DNA from: Turbatrix aceti
Taxonomy: Eukaryota > Nematoda > Chromadorea > Rhabditida > Panagrolaimidae
Assembly: GCA_963969345.1 (NCBI GenBank)
Contig: OZ017767.1
Coordinates: 11,352,471 to 11,416,470 of the forward strand
Length of the DNA: 64,000 nt
Direction of reading: 5' to 3'
The notes beneath the pieces were generated by a model. It did not search any database. It saw only the letters and a program-made list of their open reading frames with translations, and was not told where the DNA came from. The translations under genes and the position numbers were made by a program. Of the stretch, positions 1-11,700 are shown piece after piece. Numbering within the stretch: position 1 is the first letter of the stretch; each line of letters opens with the position of its first letter.

Positions 1-341
1 TAGAATTTAAAAAAAGAATTGTCATAAATGTAACACTTATATTTACATACGACTTTGTTAGAAAAAGCTGTTCTAAATTTCTTTATTTTGCACAGTATGC
101 AAGCAGGTGTCTGTGCTCATTTGCACAACATTTCCTGGTTAGCCACTGATAACTGTAAATATCATGTAGCTAAAACAAGTGCTGATTTATTATTCAGAAA
201 ACGAAAAACTGTATCTATACTACATGTTTGTAAGTTTTTCGTTTTCTTTTTTTGGAACATTGATTAACATTGTCAAATTTCTTAATAATACACACTCAAA
301 AGTATTGAGCTTTCGTCAAACTTTTGTAATCACTTACAAAA
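1..341. other. Upstream region of the GPCR-like gene, no gene seen
   Basis: AT-rich sequence with only short chance open frames. It presumably holds the promoter of the receptor gene that starts at 342. I see no clear trans-splice acceptor close to that ATG. Confidence 0.5.
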
Positions 342-2130
342 ATGAATACTATAAAGTTCATTGTTTTCGTCGTGTTACTTCCGGTTGCGTTGTGCATTTC
401 CGAATGCCCTCCTCAATTCGACTTCAACGCCACCATTGATGTCTCCAAATGCTACGCAAACGTTCGAATGCCAAAAGACAGTCTTGATCGCTGTGCTTAT
501 CCAACGGAGTGCCAATTCCTTCATCCAGATGCCATACCCGTTGTCATCGAAACCAACGTCGAAAACGAAATTCTTTGTACGTTTTTTATACAACCAAATA
601 TTTATACAATTCTTGATATACTTTAGTTCATGCGTACAAAAACTATCCGATAGCTCACATAGGGTTGTATATTCCTTGCGAGGTTAACTACACAGCTTTT
701 ATGGAAGCGTATTACGACGATGATTATTTGAGTATTTCTGACTACTTTGTATGGGTCGGTGGACATGTTCCCAATAGGGACTTTTTTAAGTATCGTCCAA
801 GTAAAGAATTTGCAACTATTGGAAAAGCTAAAAGTCACCCTTATTGGGGTGTGAGCAATGGCACGCTCACAGACGAAGTCACCAATATTATATGCGAAGT
901 TTTGCTTGATTCTGGTAATGGTACAAATTATTATGATTACTACGAAACCGAAGTCACATACTGGAACGATGTGGAATTTTATTAGGATAAAGACGATTAT
1001 GATTTTCAATCTGAACCCGGAATGTCGTTACAATTTCATTTTTCGTCATATAAAACACAGCCAGTGGTTAGCTTGAGGCTATGTAACATGACCGTTATGA
1101 TTTTCGTCGTCTATTACATGTTAAAAAATATGTGTACTAAAAATGGTACTATGAGATCACCTTTTTTCGTCGTATTTGTATTTGGGTCTATTTATTGCGT
1201 AATTGTACAAATTTTACATTTTTTCGAATTTTTTCTGCATGGATGGGCTCCATGGAAGTTTATTGATATTACTCATATTGTGATAACCCACAAAAACATG
1301 TTTGTTGGAATATGGTTTATGATTATGTCATATAACAGATTTACAGGTATTATTTATATTACTAATGTTAATTTTTTGTATTTTCAACAAATCAAATTTC
1401 TGATTTTTCAGCCATTATCTTGTGGCGTCGCATGAACGATCTCTGGAGCACAAATTTAACCATGGCGTACATAGCTTTTGCCATAATTGTTCCCCTTGTT
1501 ATAATGTTACCAATCTTCCTGAATTTAAGATGTTTCTTTTTTGATGATGTTGAAGATTGCTTTGAAATTAATGTTTATCTTCTTGACTCGATAATTTTTG
1601 CGAACAACATTTTGGATGTGCTCACAACATTGATCTCAGCATGTTTTTGCTTCACAACGGGTTTGGCCAGTCGGTTTCACCTCACAGCTTTGCAAAAAGT
1701 TTCTAAAGAACAACGAAAAGCAGAAAATATTCTCCTTATTCAAACTACAATTTTTACAACATTTTACGCAGCACAAACATTTTTTCAATTTTATCGCTAC
1801 ATCAACCATAGAATATGGCTAACAACCACCACCTATAAATCCCGAAATGAATATCTGAGTAGTAATGCATTAAAATTGTGCAGTGATTTGGGTTTCGAAT
1901 TTGCCATTACATCACTTATTATCCCATTTATTGTCTGCAAAACTTGGAGACAAAAACTATTCAGTTCCATGTGGTTGACAAAGTATTTTTCCAAACCATC
2001 TTCAAACTTAATAATACGCTTTATGAATTGGGTTCCATTTTTTGTGTATTTAGTTTTGTTTTACATTGTAATTACCACAACACTTTACTTTTTGATTTTG
2101 TACGTTAAGACTTACCATCTTGCATTTTAA
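342..2130 (+). CDS. Serpentine chemoreceptor-like 7TM GPCR with long ectodomain, in-frame TAG
   Basis: Exons 342-576, 627-1346 and 1412-2130 join in phase with GT/AG introns. The N-terminus is a signal peptide (hydrophobic from residue 5, ending near ALC) followed by a ~180-residue Cys-containing ectodomain with N-glycosylation sites. The 7TM part then follows: SPFFVVFVFGSIYC in TM2, YNRFTAII at the end of TM3 (the NRFTA form typical of the Srg/Srv nematode chemoreceptor group), and SKEQRKAENILLIQ before TM6. These match serpentine receptor families, whose usual N-terminus is short, so the ectodomain is odd. Codon 198 (983-985) is TAG in an otherwise open frame. Either this is a recent pseudogene, or a 33-nt intron 953-985 (GTCACA..TTTATTAG, phase 0) is removed. 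An AATAAA lies at 2167-2172. Family level is fairly sure, exact class is not. Confidence 0.75.
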
Positions 2131-2166
2131 CACAAGCGAGAGAAGTGACTTTGACAAAAGAACATG

Positions 2167-2172
2167 AATAAA
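2167..2172 (+). terminator. Poly(A) signal of the GPCR gene
   Basis: Canonical AATAAA 37 bases after the receptor stop codon, at the expected distance for a nematode 3' UTR. Confidence 0.6.
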
Positions 2173-5100
2173 AGTAAAGAAACTGAATGAAAATTATTGT
2201 TTAAATACAATATGTAAATCGCGTTAGTCAGTGTGGTCGATTTACCATTTTTTACACGTCTACGATTTAAAATTTAAAAAAACTAGGCATTTTTAAATAC
2301 TGAACGAAAAACAAAAATGATACTCTTCCCCTCCCCCTAATTAAAAAAAAAACTAAACAAAAATAACATTTTGTCACAACAAAAAGTGTTACATACCGGT
2401 GCGTAACAATGTGCGTACGCCGCGTCACACGTGCATCACTGAATCACACGGACAAACGTGTTTTTTCTCATTGTGTCCTCTTATCCACTCTGTGTCCTTT
2501 TTATTTGTGTTTGTCCGTCACTTGCATTTTTTTGTTCATCACCATTTTGTGAGTGGTTTGACACAACAACAACAGTTTGTGTAAGAGACGTTCTTTTTTC
2601 ATTGAATTTTTTTTAAATGATCGATATTGTTATTTTCGGTTTGCCGTTCACAGCCATTAGATGAATGAATGCATAATTCTGTTGCAAACCAAAGTGTTAT
2701 AAGTGCGCGTGTCTGTGTGTGTGTCTGATGTAATAGTGGCGCAAGCAAAGAAGTGAGCAACGAACAATTGACAAACAAGAATACATTTTGAATTTTATTT
2801 TCCTGCTTGCTTCTTCACCGTTTACTTTATTGCTTCTTCTTCTGTCCATTCATACACCACGCACTGTGTTTTTTGTGGTTATTTCACAGACAGATGAAGA
2901 GCCACAATTTGTTGATTATTGATCTCTCACAAGTCTCCGCTTCTTCCTGTTCTCTAGTTTTTTTCGTCGTTCTACCACTTACCCGTTCTCACATAGGCGT
3001 CATCGTCATCATCAATTTTCGTTCCCCGGTAGCGATGACGAGATGGATGTTTGTGTCGTTTGTAGACTGACAAAAGTTGTATTTTCGGTTGCGCGCAACG
3101 CGAAATATTCTCCCACAATTGCAATTAGCTTTCGGTGTTTTTTTGCAATGGTAAAAAAGGCGGACGTTTTTTTGATAGCTCTTTATTTTTTCGAGACTTT
3201 TGATGTCCTCATTCATTCACAGTTGGTTTGCGGTTTGCAACTGCTTTTTTTGTTGTGATATTTTTTTTGCGTTTACGACGTCACACATCACATTTTTTTA
3301 GATAAAAGTTTGTTTATCGCTGCTAGAATTCGTGCTTTTTGCAGATTTTTTAAATTGGTCGTCAAGACTTATTTTTCATTGCAATTTATTTAGTAAAATT
3401 TTTGTAAAAGATGTAAAAAACATTTTTGTATTGGGTTTACGAAAACAAATTTGTACAAAATTGTTTCTTGGGTTTTGCACAGCAAAAGGTAGTAAAAACA
3501 AGCTTATGAACTTGAAACTTGTTGTTGGTGTTAAAAATTTATGATTTGATGCCACGTGCGTCTTTTTTCTGTAATTTGTTTTTGAAAAGAACGTTGATTT
3601 TTTTGTTTTGAGATTTAGCGTTTTTGTGATTCGAATAAACATAGCATTTGTTTTTTTTTGTTTGAAATATGATACTCGATGAATTCGTTCTCTAAAAAAT
3701 AGCAACATTAACAAAAAGTTTTTTTTTCAATTTGTAACAAAAAAATAAAACGTTGCATTTTTACTAATTTTTAAAATATATTTTCGTTTGTATTTTTTTT
3801 CTGAACTCATATATTTATTTTTTTGCATCTGATGTAAGCGAGAGTTTATATTTTTTTAATACGTTTTCCGACGTCATGCACATACCGATTAGTTTATCTG
3901 TTCACAATTTGGTAAACAACACCAGATGTTTTTTCCGCGTGATTATGTTTTTGATATAATTAAGAGCGTCTATTTGGATTTACCCTGAGTTGAGTACTAA
4001 CACCACCGATGATGTGCATTGGTGTCTTACAGCGATTATTGCTAAATAAATCACTAATACTGATTACTAAAAAAATATTTTCGTTGATGTGATGCAAATT
4101 TTTTTTAATTTTAGACAAGCTGTATTGAAGAAGGTTTTTTTTATAATAAATCGTTTTTTTAACAGTGGTGGCGTGGCGACTCGGAGGATCGTTGCAAACT
4201 ATAATCGATTTTTTGTTACCGTTAGTGACCGATTTTTTTAAAGATGTTTATTTTGTACTTTTTTTCTGCTTTCACATTGGATTGCACGCTGCGTATCGTG
4301 GATGTTTGCTTGAAAAACGCGGAGAGGGGACGTCAGTGTTTTGTTGTTTTTGGTGCAACTAACCAACCCACTCGTGTCTTTTTTTTCATTCTTGTCCGTT
4401 ATTTGTGTCGAAAACAACACTTGTTATTTTTTTCAATGTTTTTTCCTTGTTTTCTGATCAATTTTTATGTAGTGTTAATTTTTTGGTTTTGTTATGGTTT
4501 TCTCAGGGTTAATCAAAAAATTAGATTACGGCAGTTGATGCTGTATGAAAATTATTTTATGTATTTTTACGATAAAAAAGTGATTTTGCCTAAAAAATAC
4601 GAAAATACGATATCTACCTTTTTTTTGCAAAAATACAGTCATTAGGTTTTTTGACGACTTGTTTTCGAAAAAACCCTAAATTTCTTTGTTAGTCATGCTT
4701 TTTTCTTTGTTGTACTATGTGTCATCTCTTTTCGCTGTTTGTCGAGATATGGTAAGCCGGTATTTGTTTTTTTTTGTTGATAAGCAGACTAGTAGCATCC
4801 CCAACCCCGTCGAAATTGTCTTCTTACCAAAGACGACTGTCTATCTTGCAAATCCCGTAATTTGTGCACTGTGGCATATGGGGTGATATAGGCTTATTTC
4901 TTACGTATATACCACCGACCACCACCTATGTTTATAATGTTGTTTGTCTGGGACATTTTTCCGCTTCATTTGCTGGAGGTACTCGATTTTTTGCGGTTTC
5001 GGTGGAAAATCCAAGATCCAAATATATTTCGGTTTTTCGATTCTTTTTGAGGGTTGCGATAAGTACTAAAATGATTTTTATTTCCTTCGAGCAGTTGTCC

Positions 5101-5621
5101 GGTCGTTTGCCGTAGTTAGCATTTAGCAAGCCGTCGTTATCCCATGCGCGACGACTTTGACATTTCCTTGCTCTTTCAAATATACAGCTACTTATCCCTC
5201 AAAACGGGGATTTATCGGAAAGAGGGATTTAAAAAAATCTTTTCTATCGCTTTCCTTCCCGCCCTTTTTTAGAATTGTTTTTGTCGTCTCCTATACTTTC
5301 GGGCGTATATAGTTGCGCACTTACAAATGTTATAGAAATCATCCCGTCCTGTACGCGTAACGTGGCATGAGCAGGCACGACTTCTGCTTGTCGCGCGCAA
5401 ATAAATATCAACAAGCAAGCATGGTTTGCATATAAATTACGCGACAAGTTGTGCCCCTGTGCGCCGTCGGGGTATTTTAAATAGATAATTTTTTTGTTTC
5501 TGCTTTGTGCACTTGCACGTGATACAATTTACATTTGTTAAGCACGGCGCGGTGTTTCTTTTAATTTAGATTCTCGCGTGCTAAATGTTGAGGTTTGGTT
5601 CCTCAAGGCTAATTTTTTTTC
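2173..5621. other. Long intergenic/5' region upstream of the AKT gene
   Basis: About 3.4 kb of T-rich DNA with no convincing coding exon. Open frames here are made of Phe/Leu-rich poly-T translations. It may contain AKT promoter sequence and non-coding 5' exons. Confidence 0.5.
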
Positions 5622-5623
5622 AG
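5622..5623 (+). other. Likely acceptor (trans- or cis-splice) for the AKT 5' UTR
   Basis: A run of T followed by CAG gives a strong nematode 3' splice site 127 bases before the AKT start codon at 5751. No obvious coding exon precedes it, so it is either a spliced-leader acceptor or the end of a 5' UTR intron. Confidence 0.45.
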
Positions 5624-5750
5624 GGTTCTACTTTTTGGCGGAGAGAAAAGTTACGACCGGCCGACACAAAAAGTAAACTTCACACATTTGACAGAAAAAT
5701 TATTGTCGCTGTATACCGGGTCAACTTTTGACTAAAAATCTGCTAAAAAC

Positions 5751-8700
5751 ATGGCCTCATCATCGGATGCACGAATGTCAGTTTCGTCCTATAAATCTCA
5801 GCGATCGGTGCTCATTATTCGGTCGGCCGAAGACGTCGTCTACCAGGGATGGCTCATGAAGAGGGGCGAACACATCAAAAATTGGCGTCCACGATATTTT
5901 GTACTCTTCAAAGATGGCGCACTCCTGGGATTCAAATCTCAGCCAACAAATGAATACAAAGATCCGTTGAACGATTTTACGGTTAAGGATGTTCAGGTTC
6001 GTTTTTGTTTTTTTGTAGATTTTGAGTTCTGAGTTGCCACTCGATGGGGAAAAAACTTCTGCCTACTCTGGACAATATTTTGGTCGTTTTATGTTAGTCT
6101 GAGGGCAAAGTTGTTTTTTGGTACTTTGCATAAAAAATTGTATGAGTCGCCGAGTGAATGTAAACAATGTTGACGAGGAAAGTTAATGTTTTTATCCTTT
6201 TGTTATTCTTGGGGAGTTCAAAAAGGTCAACGGGGAATCAAAAGTTATACCAAAAAAATAATTAGATTGATTTTTTTCTGGTATTTTTTTCGTTCATTAA
6301 GAACTAAAACTTCCCATTCCTAATTTTGAGATGTAAAATTTAGCAAAAATGTTTTTGACCCAAATCATGGACGAAATGAAATGAACTGCTTCAACGCGAA
6401 TTTCTAAATATTAATATTTTACTGATTGCTACCCTTGATCCAGTATTTCATAGCTGTTGCAAATTTTTTGGCGTCCTTAGGCCCCTTGCATTTTTTACTG
6501 CGATAAAAAATGGCGTTGTTGATGTCTTTTACTCACTCGCCTCTGTCTGGTCAATATATTTATATTTATTTGGCAGTCAAGAGACGAATTGGATTTGCAA
6601 GAGTTGTGTTTTTGTCTTGCCCTCAACTTTTCTGTTTTTGTTTTGTTTCCTGAATTTGGACCAATTGGCGGCCGGGTGTTTGGTTCCGTTGATCTCGAAG
6701 TTGCAAAAAAAATACAGGGGATTGGTTGTCAAGGCCGTCTTCAACGAGGTGCAACATGTTGTGTACATAGTTTTTTATGCAATATTTGGTTTTGCACGTA
6801 CATAGATTTGTAGACCGGGATTTGGATATTTTTGGACACGTTGGTTACGTGTCGGGCAGTTTTCAGTTGATACGGTAGATTCTTTATTTTTGCGATGAAC
6901 ATCTAAAAAATGCAAACCCCTGATTTTTTATTGTTTTTAATTCTCCCCAACAAAAATCAAAAAAAAAACTACAGTAACCCTGTTTACCCCTTCCCAGTGT
7001 CTCCGTATATGCAAATATTTAGCGTCCGCCCAACAAAATATCCAAGATCATCGGATTCCAGAGCCAGACAGTGTTTTTATAGACTTTGGATCTCGTCGAA
7101 CACAAAATAATGTGTTTGGAGTTACATTATATAAATATTTTTGTTGATCTTCCAAAAGTGCATTCTTGAAATTTTCCAAAAAAAGGAGTGAGCAAAAACA
7201 ACGGTCTGGAAAAACAACCTAATATTGTATATATCCGCGAACTAAAAAATGGAGGATAAGTGGCGGAGATATTTATTTATAATATAAAATTAATTATGCC
7301 CAGGTCATTGTTTTGCACTTGTTGTGTTTTTTTAACCAAACGGAAGATGATAAAATTATTTAGTCAAAAAATAACTCCGAGAGGACCATGTTTTCGAAAA
7401 CATAAAAGTCATGAGGAAGTTGTACCCACTGTACCCTAAAACACGACAGACAACGATTTCCAGACGATTGAAAACAACCCAATGGAGCCAGGAGAGAGAT
7501 GTAAAGCACTTTTGGGGGTTCTTACGCAGCAGACGAGGAAAAAAAGCATGACAATTATTCACAAAGGAAAAAAATAACAAAGTGTGTATGCGAGAGTTGT
7601 TTTGCACTTCTATGGTGCAGCAGCGGCATCATGCATGCCAAGGCCAACCATCACACACTACTGCCCTGTTTACAGTTTTTGACTGTGGAAAATGGGGAAA
7701 TTAAAAAAGGAAAAAAAACAGAAGGCAAAATGTTTTCGTGTTATCTTTTTTTTTGGTGTGAGGAAGTTTTATTACGGTCAACTAGTATTTTGTAAATATG
7801 CAATGATGATGAAAACATTTTTTGGGCGGTCGATGGTTTGGATGATGAACAGGAAGTACTGTCGTCGCTTGCTGCCGGGCAGTTCAAAAAGTTATGTATA
7901 AAATGATATAAAAAAACCGAGGTCTTCGATTGTGAACACATTTTTGTGGCGTTCATTTTTCATACCTTATTACATTTTTTTAAGTTTTGGATTTTTTGAA
8001 ATAATAATTCAGAGAGGGCGGGGCTAAAAAAAACTTTTTTTTTTTACAAAAAATATAAAAATAGAACTTAGGCTATCGAATCTTTCATATTACTTTCGCT
8101 GGATTTTTACCGTATCAGCGTTTTTTATACATATTAATTTTTACCAAATTTGGCTTTTTTTCCGTTCATTTAATTTTTGTAAAGAAAAATAGGAATTTGC
8201 TAATCTGAGTGCTATTTTTCCTAACTTTGCATTGAAATAAATTTGTTCCACAAATTTGTTGATGATTTTTTTCTTTGAAAAATAACAGGAATGCCGAAAA
8301 CATGTTGATATCCACATGTTTTTTGCACATGACTATTTAGGTGTTTTTTCCGTCAACACTATTTCTAGGGTTATTATTTTTTTTCAAATTGAGTTTGACA
8401 TCATTTTCTACCTATTTTTGCAAATGTGCGAATACGGTTTATTTACGGATAGGGGGAGGTGTAAATGGAATATAAAAATCACGGTGGTTATTTTTGTTAT
8501 CTTTGTCGGTGATTTTTATTGAACAAAAACAATCTATTCATTTATCGTGTAGGCTCTTTGCACTCTGGCGGGTGCGTGCGTGCACTCGTTGTTTTGGTGT
8601 CGGCGGAAACGAAGTTGATTAGCGTTGATCAGTTGTTTACGGAATAAATATATTTCAGATCGGATACAAAAACACAGGGCAAAAAATTAGAATTTTTGCA

Positions 8701-11700
8701 ATGTTGATGTAAACAGTGGTGTTTTTTTAGGAAGTACCGAAAGTTCGGAATAACAAACTGACTGATAGTAGTTCATGTTTTTTGTTACCCCTCTTGAAGT
8801 GGATTACGGTCGGGGATGAGTGAACGTTCGCGTTTGTTCGCGAACAAAGCTCAATTTTGCAAACCGAAAAAATGGGTATCTCGTACAAATTGTCAAAATG
8901 GCCATGTTTGTTCGCGAACAAAAAAAAAACGATGGTTTGCTTATCCCTGATTACGGTATTATTTTCTCATATAGTTTCTTGGATTTTAAATGTGAATTGT
9001 ACGTTTTTGCCTTTCTTTTTTTTGCAATCTGGTTTACATAGTAAAATAATTTTCATTTGATATCCTTGTTTTTGTATACATTTCACAATAAAATACCGTT
9101 ATTGCCTCAGGGTATTATGGTAGAACAGAGGAGTCACAGCAAAAACAACTACCACGGCTATCCCAGCAGTTGATTTGATTGACATGTTTATTGGTTCAGC
9201 ACGAGAACTGAGAACAAAAGAATCTGATACAAACTTCTTCGATGCACACGGAAATGTATAGATTATGGTCTTTTGAGATGTGTGTCAGCGTTGAAGAAAA
9301 AATAGAACAGGCTTTTGAAAAAACAAGCGTGTTTTTTTTGCTCGGCGACAACAAGGATTACTGTATGTTTTCAGACGCCGACGACGATTTGAGTTTCCGG
9401 CCTTTTTCTGATATCTGTTGATATTTTTCTTTTTCTTACTCACATATTTACAGCATGTGTGTCTATGACCAATTTTATAGTTTTTTTTGTTATTGCTAAA
9501 TTTATAACTTGATTGTTGGAGTCGGGAAGAGTATGGTGTATGTTCGTTCGATGTGAGATCAAGTTATCAGATTGCTCAAAGTTTTTTGGGTTTTTGTAGG
9601 CATGAGAAATAAATATATACAACAGATTTCACCTTGAAACGGGGATCAAGGTTTGAATGAACAAAATGTGTAAACTTTATGGCCAAGAAATATGTTTTAG
9701 AATTTAACTTTATATTTTGATAATGCTAATGATAACTAACCACTGAGTAATGGTGAAATAAATAAATAAAATAAATTTTGATAATGTTCCATCATTTTTT
9801 TGATTCTGCTGATTAATTTTTTTAAATGGCAGAATTTTTTGAAAATTGATACGATCTCCAAAATTTGTTAACGTTTTTATCAGGCTTTAATAAACTTTGA
9901 AGTGTTGAAACAATTCACATTGTGTTTTCGGTTAAAAAACTTTTTTATGACATCTCGACCAGACGCGGTCTTTTGGATGCAACAACAGCCATCAAAAATG
10001 TTGTTTTGTTTGTGTCCCAATTTTTTTTGAATAGTTGCACGTACGTGACTATGATGTTATATATAAACATGTGTATGCTTTTTTGAACAGCATTTTTTTG
10101 CGATAACAAAAATTAATAATGTACAAGGTTATTTTTTTTACAAAAATTGCATTTGCAGTTTTGTTTTCTTATAAATAAAAACTTTTCGTATTTTTTAAGA
10201 TTTTTTGGTTTTTTTCTGAAAGATTACCGTAAACTAATACGGCAAATGCACATCGTTTTTGTATATTACCGTATGAAGTTTACGGTAATACGGAATCCTG
10301 ATAATTACTGGTAATAAAATATATTTCTGCATTCATGTTGTAGACATACATACATAAATAACCCACATCAGTGTAAACATGTTTGCCAGTCTGCTGAATT
10401 TAGCGTTTCCTTGTTTTTTGTGTAAACTTGTTTTCAAAAATGACCCACGTTGTTTTTGCTTTGGCACAACTGCTTTATAGGATTTATCTTTCCGGTTCTC
10501 CTCTGTTCCCTCTTTTAAATGAGATTAATTTCCGACACGACAGAGAATGGTCAAATTTGTTTTTGCTTTTGCAAAAAAAAGTTAAACTGACCAAAACAAG
10601 TCCATCTCTTTCTGCGTGTTGACATTCTCATTCTCAGGATCTGTTTTTATTTTGGTCAATTGAGGGAAGGGAGAATGGAGGAAGTGGTCAGTTACTTGGT
10701 GACTACGGTGACGTGAAGCTGGCACAACATCTGGATGTTGTTGATGTTGATATTGACGTTTATATTGTTGTTTGTTCTCTGAGTGGACAATTAATTTCAT
10801 TTGGTTGTATGATTTGTGTGTATTACATTGCGGAGTCATTAATAATAACTCCGCGGGGTACAAGGAAGGGGAACATGTTTTTTTCTAGCTTTTTCAAAAC
10901 AATTTAGCTAATCTTAAGCTATACGAATGTTATGAATGGTCAGTAGTTGTTATTAAAAAGTCAGTTTTGCATAAATAATAAAATACATAATCTTATACCA
11001 AATATATTTATTTTTATTTTATTTATTTCACCATTACTCAGTGGTTAGTTATCATTAGACCAGATGTTAGGAGGCACAAATGATATATATATTTATTTAT
11101 CGTATTTTAAATAATAAATCTAAAAAATAAAAATTTTACTTGTAGTTTGATTTCTTTGTTTACTCTGACGATTGCATATTTTTGCTCTGCAACAAATAGA
11201 AATCAACAATCAATCAATCTCGCCTTTGTTGCTAAAAAAAACAAAATTTGTAGTTCGAAATTGTATGTCAGACAACTGTTGATATTTTCTTCGTACAATG
11301 TGTTTATGCTGTCTAGCTTTTGTGTCATAAGGTACAAAATGTATGTAGATGCGTATAAATGCTCCCAGTATTTGTGCGTTCAATAAATATTGGACACAAT
11401 GCGGACTGGATAAAATAAATGTTGAACAACGTGGACGCTGTTTATCATTAGTTTTCCGAATGGGGACTGCTATGTTCAGCACAACTGCCTGAACAGCGTG
11501 CACCTTGTTTGAACAAAATTACCGGAATACTATGTTTTCTGTTCAAAAACAAAACACTACAGTACGCAATGCTACTTTTATTAGCTGGATTGTTTTTTCT
11601 AGATATTTGGGTTCAAAGAATGGAACGTGCATGCCAAAAATTTGTGTTTTTTGCACAAATTGTTTTTTCCATTGAATACTTGTTTTTGCCAATTTCACCC

